Of a DNA stretch of 64,000 nucleotides, positions 35,859-46,901 are shown one piece after another. Every line of letters starts with the position of its first letter. The stretch's first letter is position 1. The translations under genes and the position numbers were made by a program. Origin of the DNA: Cymbidium sinense. Its lineage: Eukaryota > Streptophyta > Magnoliopsida > Asparagales > Orchidaceae. The stretch is from the NCBI GenBank assembly GCA_021442155.1, contig CM038214.1:314681001-314745000 (forward strand), written 5' to 3'. The notes beneath the pieces were generated by a model. The model saw only the letters and a program-made list of their open reading frames with translations, was not told where the DNA came from and did not search any database.

Positions 35859-36420
35859 TGTTAATTCACACTATAATATGCTTAGCATGATATTGTATAG
35901 TAAGTTTGAGCTTGCTCCATCACAAATCTTAAAATGCTGATTACAATGTTAAGATGATGTAATTTGAACGAATAAATTGTTAGGCTTTTGGTAGAAGTAT
36001 TGAAAGTGTGCATAAGAGAAGGAATAAGATTTGATGAGAATTCCATGTCAAGGACATGGAGGGAGATCCGCTAGGGATCACACATACTACATGACATGTG
36101 AGGGGTCTATGTCGAGGAATAAGAAGAAAATTATGCTTGGGATATGAAGTTGATTTGATTATATGATTTGTGGAAAGAAGATGTGGGGATAAAATCTATA
36201 ATCCATTGGGATTAAGATCAAATCAGCTTTAATTTATTTTTTTAATTTATGTAGAGGCATATCTGCTAGAGATATGGGCTTGAGTTCACTGGGAATCAGA
36301 TATATGAACCTTCCATTAGGGAAGGTGTGTTCTGCTATCTCGCTCGAGAATGGGATTTGAGTTTGATTTCATAGATTTGGGGATGTATCCATATAAGAGT
36401 TTGTTGGATTTTGATTTAGA
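35859..36420. repeat. single copy of the 555-bp segment
   Basis: Corresponds to either half of 18956-20050, beginning AGTGTGTTAATTCACACTAT. Only one copy is present, followed directly by sequence matching 20050 onward. It carries several short deletions compared with unit A. Confidence 0.8.
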
Positions 36421-38250
36421 CTCTTTGGGAGTTGGTTTAATTTGGCTCCACTGGGAGGTTGGTTTTGAATTTGATTTATTTGCTTGACTTGTTTATATAT
36501 GATTTATTCCACTGAGAAGGATGTGATTTAACCCACCAAGAAAATTAGATTGAGTTTAATTTAATCTAAGTTAGGATCTTATCGGTGCGATGGAACCACT
36601 TATAACGCCTTGACCTACCTCAGTTTACAAATCCAAAGGGGTAGTCTTCTGGGTAGAGCTAGACAACCTAAGGGGTTTCCTTTGGAGTGCAATGGTTGTG
36701 CTAGGAAGAAGGGGTAGTAGAATTACATCATCCAAAGCAAGGAACAACCATTGGGGTTACCTGTTGGATGCATAACAAATCAACGACCTAGAGAGACTAC
36801 TGAGGGAATGTCTTTATGCCAACTCAAAAGTAGTCGATTAATTTTATCTAATTTCATGTGATTTATAGTTTGTTTATAGTTGATTTTGAATTGAGGGAAA
36901 ATCCGGGATGTGAGCTCGATCAAATTTGATAGATTTAATTGGACCATGTTGGTGTGTTGGACCCACTAAGAAGGCTATATCATCTCATTTAAAAATCCAA
37001 AGGGATAACTGCCATGGTAGAGCTAGCCAACCTAAGAGGTTGCCTTCTGGTGCAACCTTGAAGAAGGCATAACATACTTACATCTTCTAAATCGTGAAAA
37101 ACTTGTGACTTGTTGGTAGCATAATAAATTGACCGACTTAGGGTGACTACTAAGTGAATGTCGCTGGGGACTTATATCAACTCAAGAGTAGTTCGGTGAT
37201 TCTTATAGGGAGTTTTGTGGACACTACCCTAAAGATAGGATACCTGTTTGGGAAAAGGTACCACTAAGGGTGTCCTCCTAATCAACAAGTTAATATATAT
37301 TTTGTTTAGATGTTTGTGTGGACCTTGTTGGTGTGCGAGGGACCACACTAAGAAGGGGCTATGTTGGCCTTGACCTATCTTAGGTTTACTAGACCTAAGG
37401 AGAATTTGCACATCCACAGGATAGATTCTCCAACCATAGGGGTAGTTACTAGGAAAGGGGAACTGCCTAATCCAATAGTAACCCAGGTAGTGTCTAAATG
37501 GGATCGCAAAGGACATGATCCAAATATAGTTCCCATAGGTGTTAGGGTGTTATCCGAGCCCCAAATAAAAGACTATAGGTGTACGATGGCCAACTCAAGG
37601 AGAAAGCGTAGCATACTTACATCTGCCATGAGTTGTGTATTCTAAGGTATGAGAACCAAACAAACCTAAGGTGTATCCATCAGAATAGTGAGAACTAACC
37701 AACCAAAGGTGCTCTTCTATGTGCAACAATCAATCTGGAAAGAAAGCATGTAGGCTTACAACTTTTCAAGCATAAGATCATTATAATTTATCATCGCCGA
37801 TGATGCTATCTAACCTAAAGACTACTAAGTGGGAGCCCCAGGAAAGAGACCTGACTTGAAGAGGGAAGGAGCCACTAGGGACTTATTAAACCTCAAATAC
37901 TTGACCCAATCAGTGCAATAAAGGCTAATCCAAGAAGAAAGTGTAATAGACTCACATCCTCATAAATGAAGCCAACATGAGGTAGCTTATCGGTAATGCA
38001 GTAAGGCATACAAACCTAATGAGGCACTCATCAGTGTGTAGTGGCCAAGTAAGGAAGGAAAGTTTAGCAGACTTACATCCTCCAAAGCAAGAAGACCAAT
38101 AGGGTGACACACTAGTAGGGTAGATGTCCCACCTAGAGTAGTACTAAGTGAGTGCTCTATATCTCAACTCAGAGTAACCTGAGATAAAAGATATGTGTTT
38201 TTATAGTTTGTGTTTGTGTTGTGTCGATGAAGGATAGGATGCCACTTGGG
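36421..38250. repeat. non-coding repeat modules left of gypsy copy B
   Basis: Modules like those at 20051-21600, with one more copy of the GGACCCACTAAGAAGG module (near 36580, 36955 and 37330) than unit A. The stretch CACATCCACAGGATAGATTC at 37409 matches 20749 exactly or nearly so. Frames of about 95 residues on both strands at 37229-37645 lack family resemblance and overlap each other, so I do not call them genes. Confidence 0.6.
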
Positions 38251-38363
38251 TTCTTTACACCTACCCTAAACACATCATGGTGGATTCAAAAATAAAAATA
38301 CTTTCAACATGGAAGAGATTGAATTCAAAATAGAATTTTGACATAATTATTTTCAAACATGAT

Positions 38364-38657
38364 TTATAATATATTTTTTAAGTGGAGCCTATTGATTAGA
38401 AGCATTGGGCACTCTCCCTTATGATTAATAAGCTGATAAGATTTTTCTTGGTAGGCATTCTCTATGGCAAAAGGGGTTTCCCAATTGAGTTCAAACTTAC
38501 CTCCCATCTTGCAAAGGGCAACAATCGGTCTCCTCAAAACTAAAATAAGCTCTCCTACTTGAAAAGCTCTAGGAAGGACCAACTTGTTTTGAGTTTGAAT
38601 CATTTTAGCTTTGTACAACTCAAGGTTTTGGCATGCCCATAAGCATCTCTCCTCCAA
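38364..38657 (-). pseudogene. integrase C-terminal end, gypsy copy B
   Basis: The 97-residue frame has ACQNLELYKAKMIQTQNKLV, LPRAFQVGELILVLRRPIVA, GGKFELNWETPFAI and YQLINHKGECPMLLINRLHL, ending KNIL. This is the C-terminal end of a Tat-type integrase (RSFQVGDLVL, GKF...W.GPY, NGRFLKRY-type motifs) and ends at a natural stop. It defines the 3' end of pol on the minus strand. Confidence 0.85.
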
Positions 38658-39049
38658 ACCTGCAAGCTCTTCTAACTGCAGCTTGGCATTCTACTATCCT
38701 TAGTGATGGGAGTTAGACTTCTAATGGTAGAACGACTTCAAACCCATACACTAAGAAGAAAGGAGTAGACTAAGTTGGAGTTCTATACATGGTGCAGTAG
38801 GCCCACAAGGCTTCAACTAACTTCTCATGCTACTGTCACTTGTTGTTGTCAAGTGTCTTCTTTAGTATTTGGATGAGAGTTTTATTGATGGCTTCTACTA
38901 CTATTCCCTCGTAGTTGATGGTAGAATATCCAATCTATGTTGCATCTCAAGAAAAGTTGATCTCTGCTTTTGAATGCATCATGATCGATATAATTCATCA
39001 AGGCACTTCGAACTTATATTTAATATGGTTCCTAAAAATTGGAGCACAT

Positions 39050-39245
39050 GCAGATCTCTAAAGTGAATCACCTTCCCCCATTTGGAAAAGTAGTCAGTAG
39101 CAGCTAAGATGAACCAATGACCCTTGGAAGAAGGAAAATCAATCAGACCCACTATGTAGGTACCCCAACACTCGAATGGCCATGAGGCTAATATAGGATG
39201 TAGAATGTTGGGTGATTGGTGTAGATCACACTATTTGACATTGGT
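39050..39245 (-). pseudogene. integrase core fragment, gypsy copy B
   Basis: On the minus strand the stretch around 39070-39220 corresponds to the WPFECWGIDIVGPI...PSSKGH...LAATNYFSKW core seen at 465-665 and 22420-22632, with small deletions. The first Asp motif is disrupted by a substitution near 39155. A + strand frame that overlaps at 39205-39459 is a shadow. Confidence 0.75.
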
Positions 39246-40439
39246 TGATTTCCTTATCCATGCAATCTTTGATCGGACGTGGTATCCTAGTCTCACATCT
39301 TATGGGCTTCGTGCTTGTCTAAATAACATAACCACATATGATCGAAAGATCATTAGTACCAGACACCATCCACAAGAGTGCAAGAAAGTGCTCTCTGCTT
39401 CATATGATAGGTTTGGGAATTCTCTTAAGGTAGTTTTCCTTTATTTAGGTAATCCATGAATGGTTGCCTCACCCAACCTTGTCCTTCTTGGAAAAGGAAA
39501 CTTCCCCTTCAAGAGAGTACTTTTGGATGAGTTCAATATCATTAAGGGATAAGACTTGTCTATTTTAGACCTTTATTGAAATGGACTCATCCTCCGGACA
39601 TGCCAACTCCTTGGCAAGCTTGGCAAAAGCATACACTACAACATTTTCCCCTTGAGGAATCTGATAAATGGTAACCTCTATGAATTGGGCAAACAATTCT
39701 ATGGTGTACTTATGATAGTGATAGATCTTGGGCTTTATAACCTTATAGGACCCAATGATTTGGTTGATAACTAGCTGAGAATCTCTGAAGATGTTGATGT
39801 TTTGGATGCTTAGAGTAATGGCTTATCAATTAGAGCCTCATATCGCTTCATTGTTGGTGCAAGGATTGGACATGATATGAGAACCTCATCACATCACTGC
39901 CTATAGTTAGACCTATTCCTACGCCTTTCGGAATTATAAGATTATGGTTCTTGTCCTCTTCGAGAGAAGCCGCACCATCAAAGTACATCTCCCAGGTGAA
40001 TGCTAGTATCCCTCTAAGTTCATGATTTGTTCATGAGATCATTACTAAATGAAGAGTCGTGAAGTGGGTGTGCTACTAAGAAATCCACTACCATGTCCTT
40101 TCACCATGGAGGGGACAAAGGTAATGTTAAAGAGAGGATCATGGACCGTGCCAATCATCTAGATAGCTATTTCATGAGGTACTTTAGTGGTTTGATCAGA
40201 GATTAAGTTCAACTTATGAGGAAGCATGTAGTGCTATATTTTTAAGATGCAAAGATTAAAGCTAAATACTTAATGGGTGGATAATTAGCAGATTAGTAAT
40301 GACAAGGTAGTAGAGTGCATTTTCTTCCTCATCATTTTGGGCCAACAAAGAATCGAAAGAGTTATCTAACAAAGTAGTGTAAAGTATGAGTGGCTTGCTC
40401 GGGATAGGGGCTGCTAGAATCGGTGGCATCTTCAGGTAA

Positions 40440-41160
40440 TGCTTGATGTCTTCGAAGGCATGCTCACACTTGTCATCCTACTTGAACTTGGTGTCATTTT
40501 TGACAAGTGCTAAGAATGGCTAACATCTTTCCAATAGGTTGGATATAAAGCTTCTTAGATGCACCAACATCCCTTGGAATGATCTACGAGTTAAACTTTA
40601 GGGGCATTTCTAATACCTTGATTATCTGATCAATTTCATTGGGTGTCGACAACAAACCCAAGGAATTTCCATGAAGCTACTCAATGCACACTGGGTTCAT
40701 TTTGAGGTTAAATTATCTTAACTATTAAAAACTACTCTCAAGTCAAAGAGATGGTCTTCCTTTTCTACTTTGACCACAAGATCATTGACATAACACTGAC
40801 TTGATGATGAATGAGTTTTGAAGATTCAAGTCATGCTAGTATGTACCGATATTTTAAGGTGAAAGGCATGACCTTATAGCAATGATTTTGATCGGTTCTA
40901 AAGTGTTTCTTTTCATCTTCAAGGCCATCTTTATTTGTTATATACAGATGAGCCATCCATGAAAGAGAAGACTGCATAAGATGAGGCAATGTCCACCATC
41001 AGCTCCAGGATTAGTAGTAAAAATTTGTCTTTTGGACATGCCTTATATAAATTCCTAAAATTGATGCATATGTGAAATTGACCATTCTTTTTCTCAATTA
41101 GGACAATTCTACCTAATCAGGTAGGGTATTTTTCTTCTTGGATGAGCCAACATCGATCAG
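40440..41160 (-). pseudogene. reverse transcriptase fragment, gypsy copy B
   Basis: Contains the YVND active-site relic (40781-40792) and, toward 41070-41160, the fingers region matching 24525-24640. The connection region near 40500-40570 matches FISNLSRRC of copy A with changes. No frame over 60 residues survives. Confidence 0.8.
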
Positions 41161-42546
41161 TTTCTTGACTTTAGAAATGGCTACATTTGTATGTCTAGAG
41201 CTTACTTGATAGGTTATAGAAATTGCTAGTTTATCTAATTATGATGTTAGAGCTAATCCATGCAAATTCTTAAACTCAAATACTAACTAAGTCATTAGTT
41301 TCAATTTCATTCAATAAAGAATTGATGTATGTGTGGATCTTCTTCGCCTAAGTTGATTTCCTTGAGCTCATGGTTGACTTAATCTCTTCTTTGAACTCTA
41401 GTGGTTCATCTTTGACTTCAAAATCATCCGGATCATCTAAAGTTTCTAAGCATCCTCATATGAGTTAATGCATTTCAAAAAGAATATCGACTAAAATGAT
41501 TGGTGATGACTAAGCAATCATCATCGACCGGACCCAGCATCAATCCTAGTCTTAGTCTTGATTAAGAGCTTTTGCATTTATTCTTTCATATTCTTTCGAA
41601 GTATTCTGACCTGTGCTTTGACAAAGTATGTAGGATTAACTCTTTCTCTGTTATATTATGAACACAAGGCAAGTACCAATCAAAAGGTAATTCTATTAAA
41701 TCTTTATAAGAATCATCCTCAAGTTCTTCATCAACTTCGACTTGAGGATGATGCTCTAAAAAACCTCTAAGTCTTCACACGGATGACTTAGGGGCTTCCT
41801 TAACAACTAAAACCCTTAGCTTTTGAGTGACAAGTGGGTTAAAAGGTTCCCAACCGATGCCTAACTTCACATATAGACTTAAATACACTTATGATTTGCT
41901 TTGGAGCCGATCTTCATCGCTATCTAGCTCAAGTCTCACCTCCAAGAAAATCTAATGCTGAGAAGAGCTGGCTGGTGTACTAAACATATAATACTCATCT
42001 TATGAACTAGATTCTAAGTCTATATGGATATGGTGTACTGTATCTAGGACATATCTTCTGGTGGCCAAGAGATTTTCCACCCCAAGGACCCCTAACCTCT
42101 TCCTCTGGAGGTCGGTCTACCCATATGTTTGAGAGTAATGAACTGTGGGTGGAATCTAATGTCATTCTCACCTCCTCCAAGCCTATTTTCCCTTTTATTT
42201 TCTTTTCATTTTCTCTTTTCTTTCATTTTCTTTTTCTCTTTTTTTTCTTTTCTTTTTATTTTTATTTTAAACTTTGGCCAAGTAAGAATTGACTTGTTGA
42301 TTTGAGGGAGTAGTAAGCCACATCCTTATATATGCCACTGAACTATAAATGGCTGAGATCTCCTTTGACACTAGACGATCCCACCTCTCACAAACTTCAT
42401 ACATTGATGTAGAGAGGATGGAACTATGTTGTTCTTATATATCCATGGTCTCCCAAGCAATGCATTGAAAATTGTATCTGAGTCTATATTATGAAACTTG
42501 GCTTTGGTCTTCCAATCATCTATCTCTCAAGCAACACTATGGAGCC

Positions 42547-44026
42547 GGCTGACCTCACTTTTGGAGTGTGGATTCAATCTTCCCATCTTATACTTGAGTC
42601 TTCTATACACTAAGACTTCCCTAGTCATAAGACACTTCTAACAATTAAAACACTTAACCTAAGCTAAAGAGTTGAAGGGTTAACCATAGGATTAGGTTAT
42701 GCTTGGGGATTAGGATAATCCACCCACCCCTACAACCCAAATCCAATACATGTTCACCTTCTTAAACCAAACCTCAAGTTTAATTCAAACATCAAATTCA
42801 AATCCAAACCCAAATTCAAAACCAAATGATTGAAGCCCATGATCAAATCCAACATGAAACCCTTCCAAGCCATATGACCTATCCCATGGCTAGCCAAATC
42901 TTAATCCAAATCAATCCAAAAAATTAATTTTCTTATAATCAAATTATATCTTCAATCATCTTTCTAAATATAAATCAAATCTACATCCAAATGATCAAAA
43001 CTAAATCAAATTAAATCAAAACCCTTCCTAAGCCATAGAACCTACCCCGTGGACTTAGCTAAATCTTAATCCAAATCAAGTCAATCTCAATTGATTTTCT
43101 CACAAATCCATCATATTTTTGATCATCTTCACAAATTTAAATGAAATATACATTTAAATCATCAAAACTAAATCACACCAAATCAAAAATCCAAACCTAA
43201 GCTACATGACCCAACACCATGGACTTAGCCATTCATTCTGAACCCAAATTCAATTGATTTTCTCATGAATCAATCATACCTTTAATCATATTCACAAATA
43301 TAAAATCTACAATCATCAAGCCAAACTAAAATCAACCCAAGTCAAACCAACTTAACTTTTGACTTGAAATGTTCAAATGAACCAAAACCCATTTGAACCC
43401 AAGTTAAGTAATTGAATTTATATATCAATCCCAAATTCATATATAAACTCAACTAAATCAAACTCAACCCAAAATCAAGCCAACTAAACCAATTGGTCCA
43501 CTTGACCCAAAGTGGCCAATTTGAACTATTTGATCCAATTCTAATCCTACTCAAATTGGACAACCAAGCCTATCAAAACCTCTCATCATGATTGTTGATC
43601 ACTAGGTTGATCAATTATCACAAATTGATCAAACCATGTTAACTCATTTGACCTAGTCAACCCCTTAACCATATTAACTCAAATTAGCCAAATTGCAACC
43701 AAAGCCAAATCCAAACCATTCATACAAATCAAAATCAATATTTGAATATGACTTGACCTTCAATTGAGTCAAACCAAACATAATTGCCCTATTGACCCAA
43801 GTTGACCCAAATACTAAAAGACTAAATTGGTCAAATCAAAATATAAACTAAATTGATTGCAATTAATGACTCTTCATTCCAAATTGATTGAACTTGACCA
43901 AAGCCATGATTTCACCAAAAATTGAACCAAATTAACCTTTTAGCCTAAATTTTAAAGTTTTCATCATATAAAACCAAATCAAAATAATTGAAGCCAAAGT
44001 TTACAAACATCTTCAATTGGTCAACT
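42547..44026 (-). mobile_element. LTR-like segment, copy B (partial)
   Basis: Starts TGACCTCACTTTTGGAGTG on the + strand directly beside the protease relic, and follows copy A through the TTGACC/GGTCAA-rich part. It ends in telomere-like repeat at about 44026, at the same place in the LTR as copy A (just after a CAACTAAACC sequence). Orientation is given as for pol; the segment itself does not show which strand is sense. Confidence 0.6.
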
Positions 44027-44589
44027 AAACCCTAAACCCTAACACTAAACCCTAAACCCTAAAATCATAAACCCTAAAACCCTAAACCCCAAACCCTAAT
44101 CCTTCAATCTTAAACCCTAAATGTTAAACCCTAAACTCTAAACCCTAAAAAACTCTAAAATCTATAACCCTAATCCCTAAACCTTAAACCCTAAACCCTA
44201 AACCCTAAACCCAAAATCCTAAAAAACCCTAAACCCTAAACACTAAACCCTAACCCTAAACCTTAATCCCTAAAAGCATAAACCCTAAAACCATAAACCC
44301 TAAACCCTAAATCCTAAACCCTAAATCCTAAACCTACAACCATAAACCCTAAACCTGAAAGCCTGAGTCCTAAAACATAAACCCTAAACTCAACCCAAAC
44401 CCTAAACTAAACTAAAAGCATAAATCCTAAACCCTAAACCTAAACCATAAACCCCAAACCCTAAACCTCCCCAATAACTAAAACCTTAAATCCCAAACCC
44501 TAAACATAAACCTAAAGTAACTAAATAAATTATAAAATAAACCTAAACCCTAAAACCTAATAAACCTAAATCTAAATCTACACCCTAAG
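44027..44589. repeat. telomere-like array
   Basis: Mostly clean CCCTAAA units with single-base changes, longer than its counterpart at 27531. It ends in the GRP left flank (AAAGTAACTAAATAAATTA at 44514). Confidence 0.92.
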
Positions 44590-44983
44590 AATGCGTAACC
44601 TTGACCAAACATCACCATCAACCTGGCCTGATCTAACAAAAGGCGCATGGACATCGCTGTGGTGGGGATGGACCCGGGGATATGGAGGTTGGCATTAAAG
44701 GTGGGAGGATAATGGAGGTTCTTGCCTGATGGTAGAGGAGAGATCAAGGAGATGATGGATCCCTCAACCGAGAGGTCAGGAGGTTATGGGAACTAGAAAC
44801 TAAAGAATGACCCATCCTATCGCTATGAAACTGTCTTCAATAGACATTCTAATCCTAAGGTTTTTTATTTACTCTATGTGCTCATTTTATCTATATTGTC
44901 GCTGGGTCTTAATACTTGGTGTGTTACTTGATGAAATCAAAAGAAGAAATGTTGAATATAAATTTGTTTTCTATTAAAAAAAA
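44590..44983 (+). pseudogene. 5'-truncated retroposed GRP 3' end, copy 7
   Basis: Shorter than the other copies because of several deletions in the glycine-rich tail and the UTR. The RRM end, GATATGGAGGTTGG-type tail and the AAGAAGAAATGTTGAATATA 3' UTR remain, followed by 8 A. It corresponds to copy 4. A 65-residue minus-strand frame here is a shadow. Confidence 0.83.
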
Positions 44984-46529
44984 CAAAAATCCTAAATCCT
45001 AACCTAAAAATTGAACCCAAACTTAAAACCAAATAAATAAACTAAACCTAAATAAATAACCCAAATCCTAAACACTAAAACTAAACCCTAAAAACCCTAA
45101 AAACTTAAAACCCCAAACCCTAAACCCTAAACCCTAAACCATAAACCCAAAACCCTAAACCCTAAATCTAAAACCCAAATCCTAAACCCTAAACCCTAAA
45201 TCCAAAACCCTAAAACTAAAACCTAAACATAAACCAAATAAAACCTAAAAGTAAATAAAAATAAACCAAACCCTAAACTAAATAAAAAAACCTAAACCTA
45301 AAATAAAAGAAAATAAACTAAACCTAAACTAAAATAAATTAAACTAAAATAAATAAAACCTAAACCTAAACCTAAAATAAACTAAACCAAACTAAAAAAC
45401 CAAATAAATAAAATAAACTAAAAAATAAACCTAAACCTAAACTAAAAAATAAAATTTAAAATAAACCTAAAATAAAAACCTAAAACCTAAACCTAAAAAC
45501 AAAATAAAAGCTAAACCTAAACCTAAAAAATAAAATAAACCTAAACCTAAAAAAGTAAAATAAAAATAAACTTAACTAAAAAATAAACCTAACCTAAACC
45601 TAAACATAAAATAAACTAAAATAAAATAAACTAAAATAAATAAACTAAATAAAATAAAATAAACTAAATAAAATAAAATAAATAAAGTATAAAAATAAAA
45701 AATAAACTAAATAAACTTAAACCTAAACTTAAAAAAATAAAAAATTAAAAAAAATAAAATAAAACCAATAAACCTAAATATAAAATCTAAACCTAAATAA
45801 CCTAAATAAACTAAACCAAATTAAAATAAATAAACCTAAATAAAATAAACTAAATAAATTAAAATAATAAAATATAAACCTAAAATAAACCTAAAAATAA
45901 TAAATAAAAATAAACCTAAACCTAAATAAAACTAAACTAATAAATAAAACTAAAACCTAATAACCTAAATAAAATAAATAAATAATAAACTAAACTAAAA
46001 AAAATAAACCTAAACCCAAAACCCTAAACCTAAACTAAAACTAAACCCTAAATCTAAAAAAAACCTAAAATATAAAATAAAATAAACTAAAACCAAATAA
46101 AACTATAAACCTAATAAACCTAAATAACTTAAACTCTAAACCTAAACCTATACCCTAAACCCTAAAACCCTAAACCTAAACCCTAAACCCTAACTAAACT
46201 TAAACCCTAAAATATAAACCCTAAACCTAAACCCTAAACTCTAAACCTAAACCTAAACCCTATAAACCCAAAACCTAAACCCTAAACTATAAACTATAAA
46301 AAAACCTAAACCCTATACCCTAAACCCTAAATAAAACCCTAAAACCTAAACCCTAACTTAAACCTAAACTAAATAAACCTAAACCCTAAACCCTAAACCC
46401 TAAACCCTAACACTAAACCTAAACCCTAAACCCCAAAACCTAAACCTAAACTTAAAGTAACTAAATAAATTAAAAAATAAACCTAAACCCTAAAACCTAA
46501 TAAACTTAAACCTAAACCCAAACCCTAAG
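44984..46529. repeat. telomere-like array
   Basis: Counterpart of 28327-29612. A-rich block from about 45235 to 46010 with the entry marker near 45225, then cleaner CCCTAAA units to 46440, then the GRP left flank (AAAGTAACTAAATAAATTAA at 46455). Confidence 0.92.
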
Positions 46530-46901
46530 AATGGAACCACGATAGAAATTACCATCAACCGTTAGATCTGGTGGAGGTGAAGGCGAGGTCATGGTTACCA
46601 TGTGGGAGATTTGGGTGCTTGGATATGGAGGTGGTGGTAAGTGATGGTTGAGGAAGAGGACCATGGTGGTGGCGAGGAGATATCGAGATATGATGGTGCA
46701 TCCTACTGAGAGCGGATGGTTTAAAAACTAGAGAAATTAAGAATAAATCGATCTATGCTTTAATTGTCTTTATAAACAGAGATTCTAGTTGTCAGGTTTT
46801 TTTCTATGTATTTTATTTTTTATTTATCTATGTCATAGAAAAGTTGGTGTGTTAGTTAATGAAATCAAAAAAGAAATGTTGAATCAATTTCTTTCTTAAA
46901 A
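46530..46901 (+). pseudogene. 5'-truncated retroposed GRP 3' end, copy 8
   Basis: The most decayed copy. The start reads N-G and later E-I-T-I-N, a relic of GRNITVN; the tail has GATATGGAGGTGGTGGTAAG at 46621. The 3' UTR is shortened and the poly(A) is no longer a clean run. It corresponds to copy 5. Confidence 0.8.

Larger units (their letters stand above)
38281..42540 (-). mobile_element. Ty3/gypsy (Tat-like) element, copy B, internal part
   Basis: Same layout as copy A and shifted by about 16.5-16.7 kb. It keeps the pol C-terminus better: 38364-38657 is a 97-residue open frame. The RT active site at 40781-40792 reads YVND in place of YVDD, so the catalytic Asp is lost. Integrase (about 39050-39240), second RNase H (about 39660-39880), RT (about 40500-41160) and protease end (about 42380-42500) can be found by comparison with copy A. 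Numerous small deletions scatter the frames. Confidence 0.9.
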
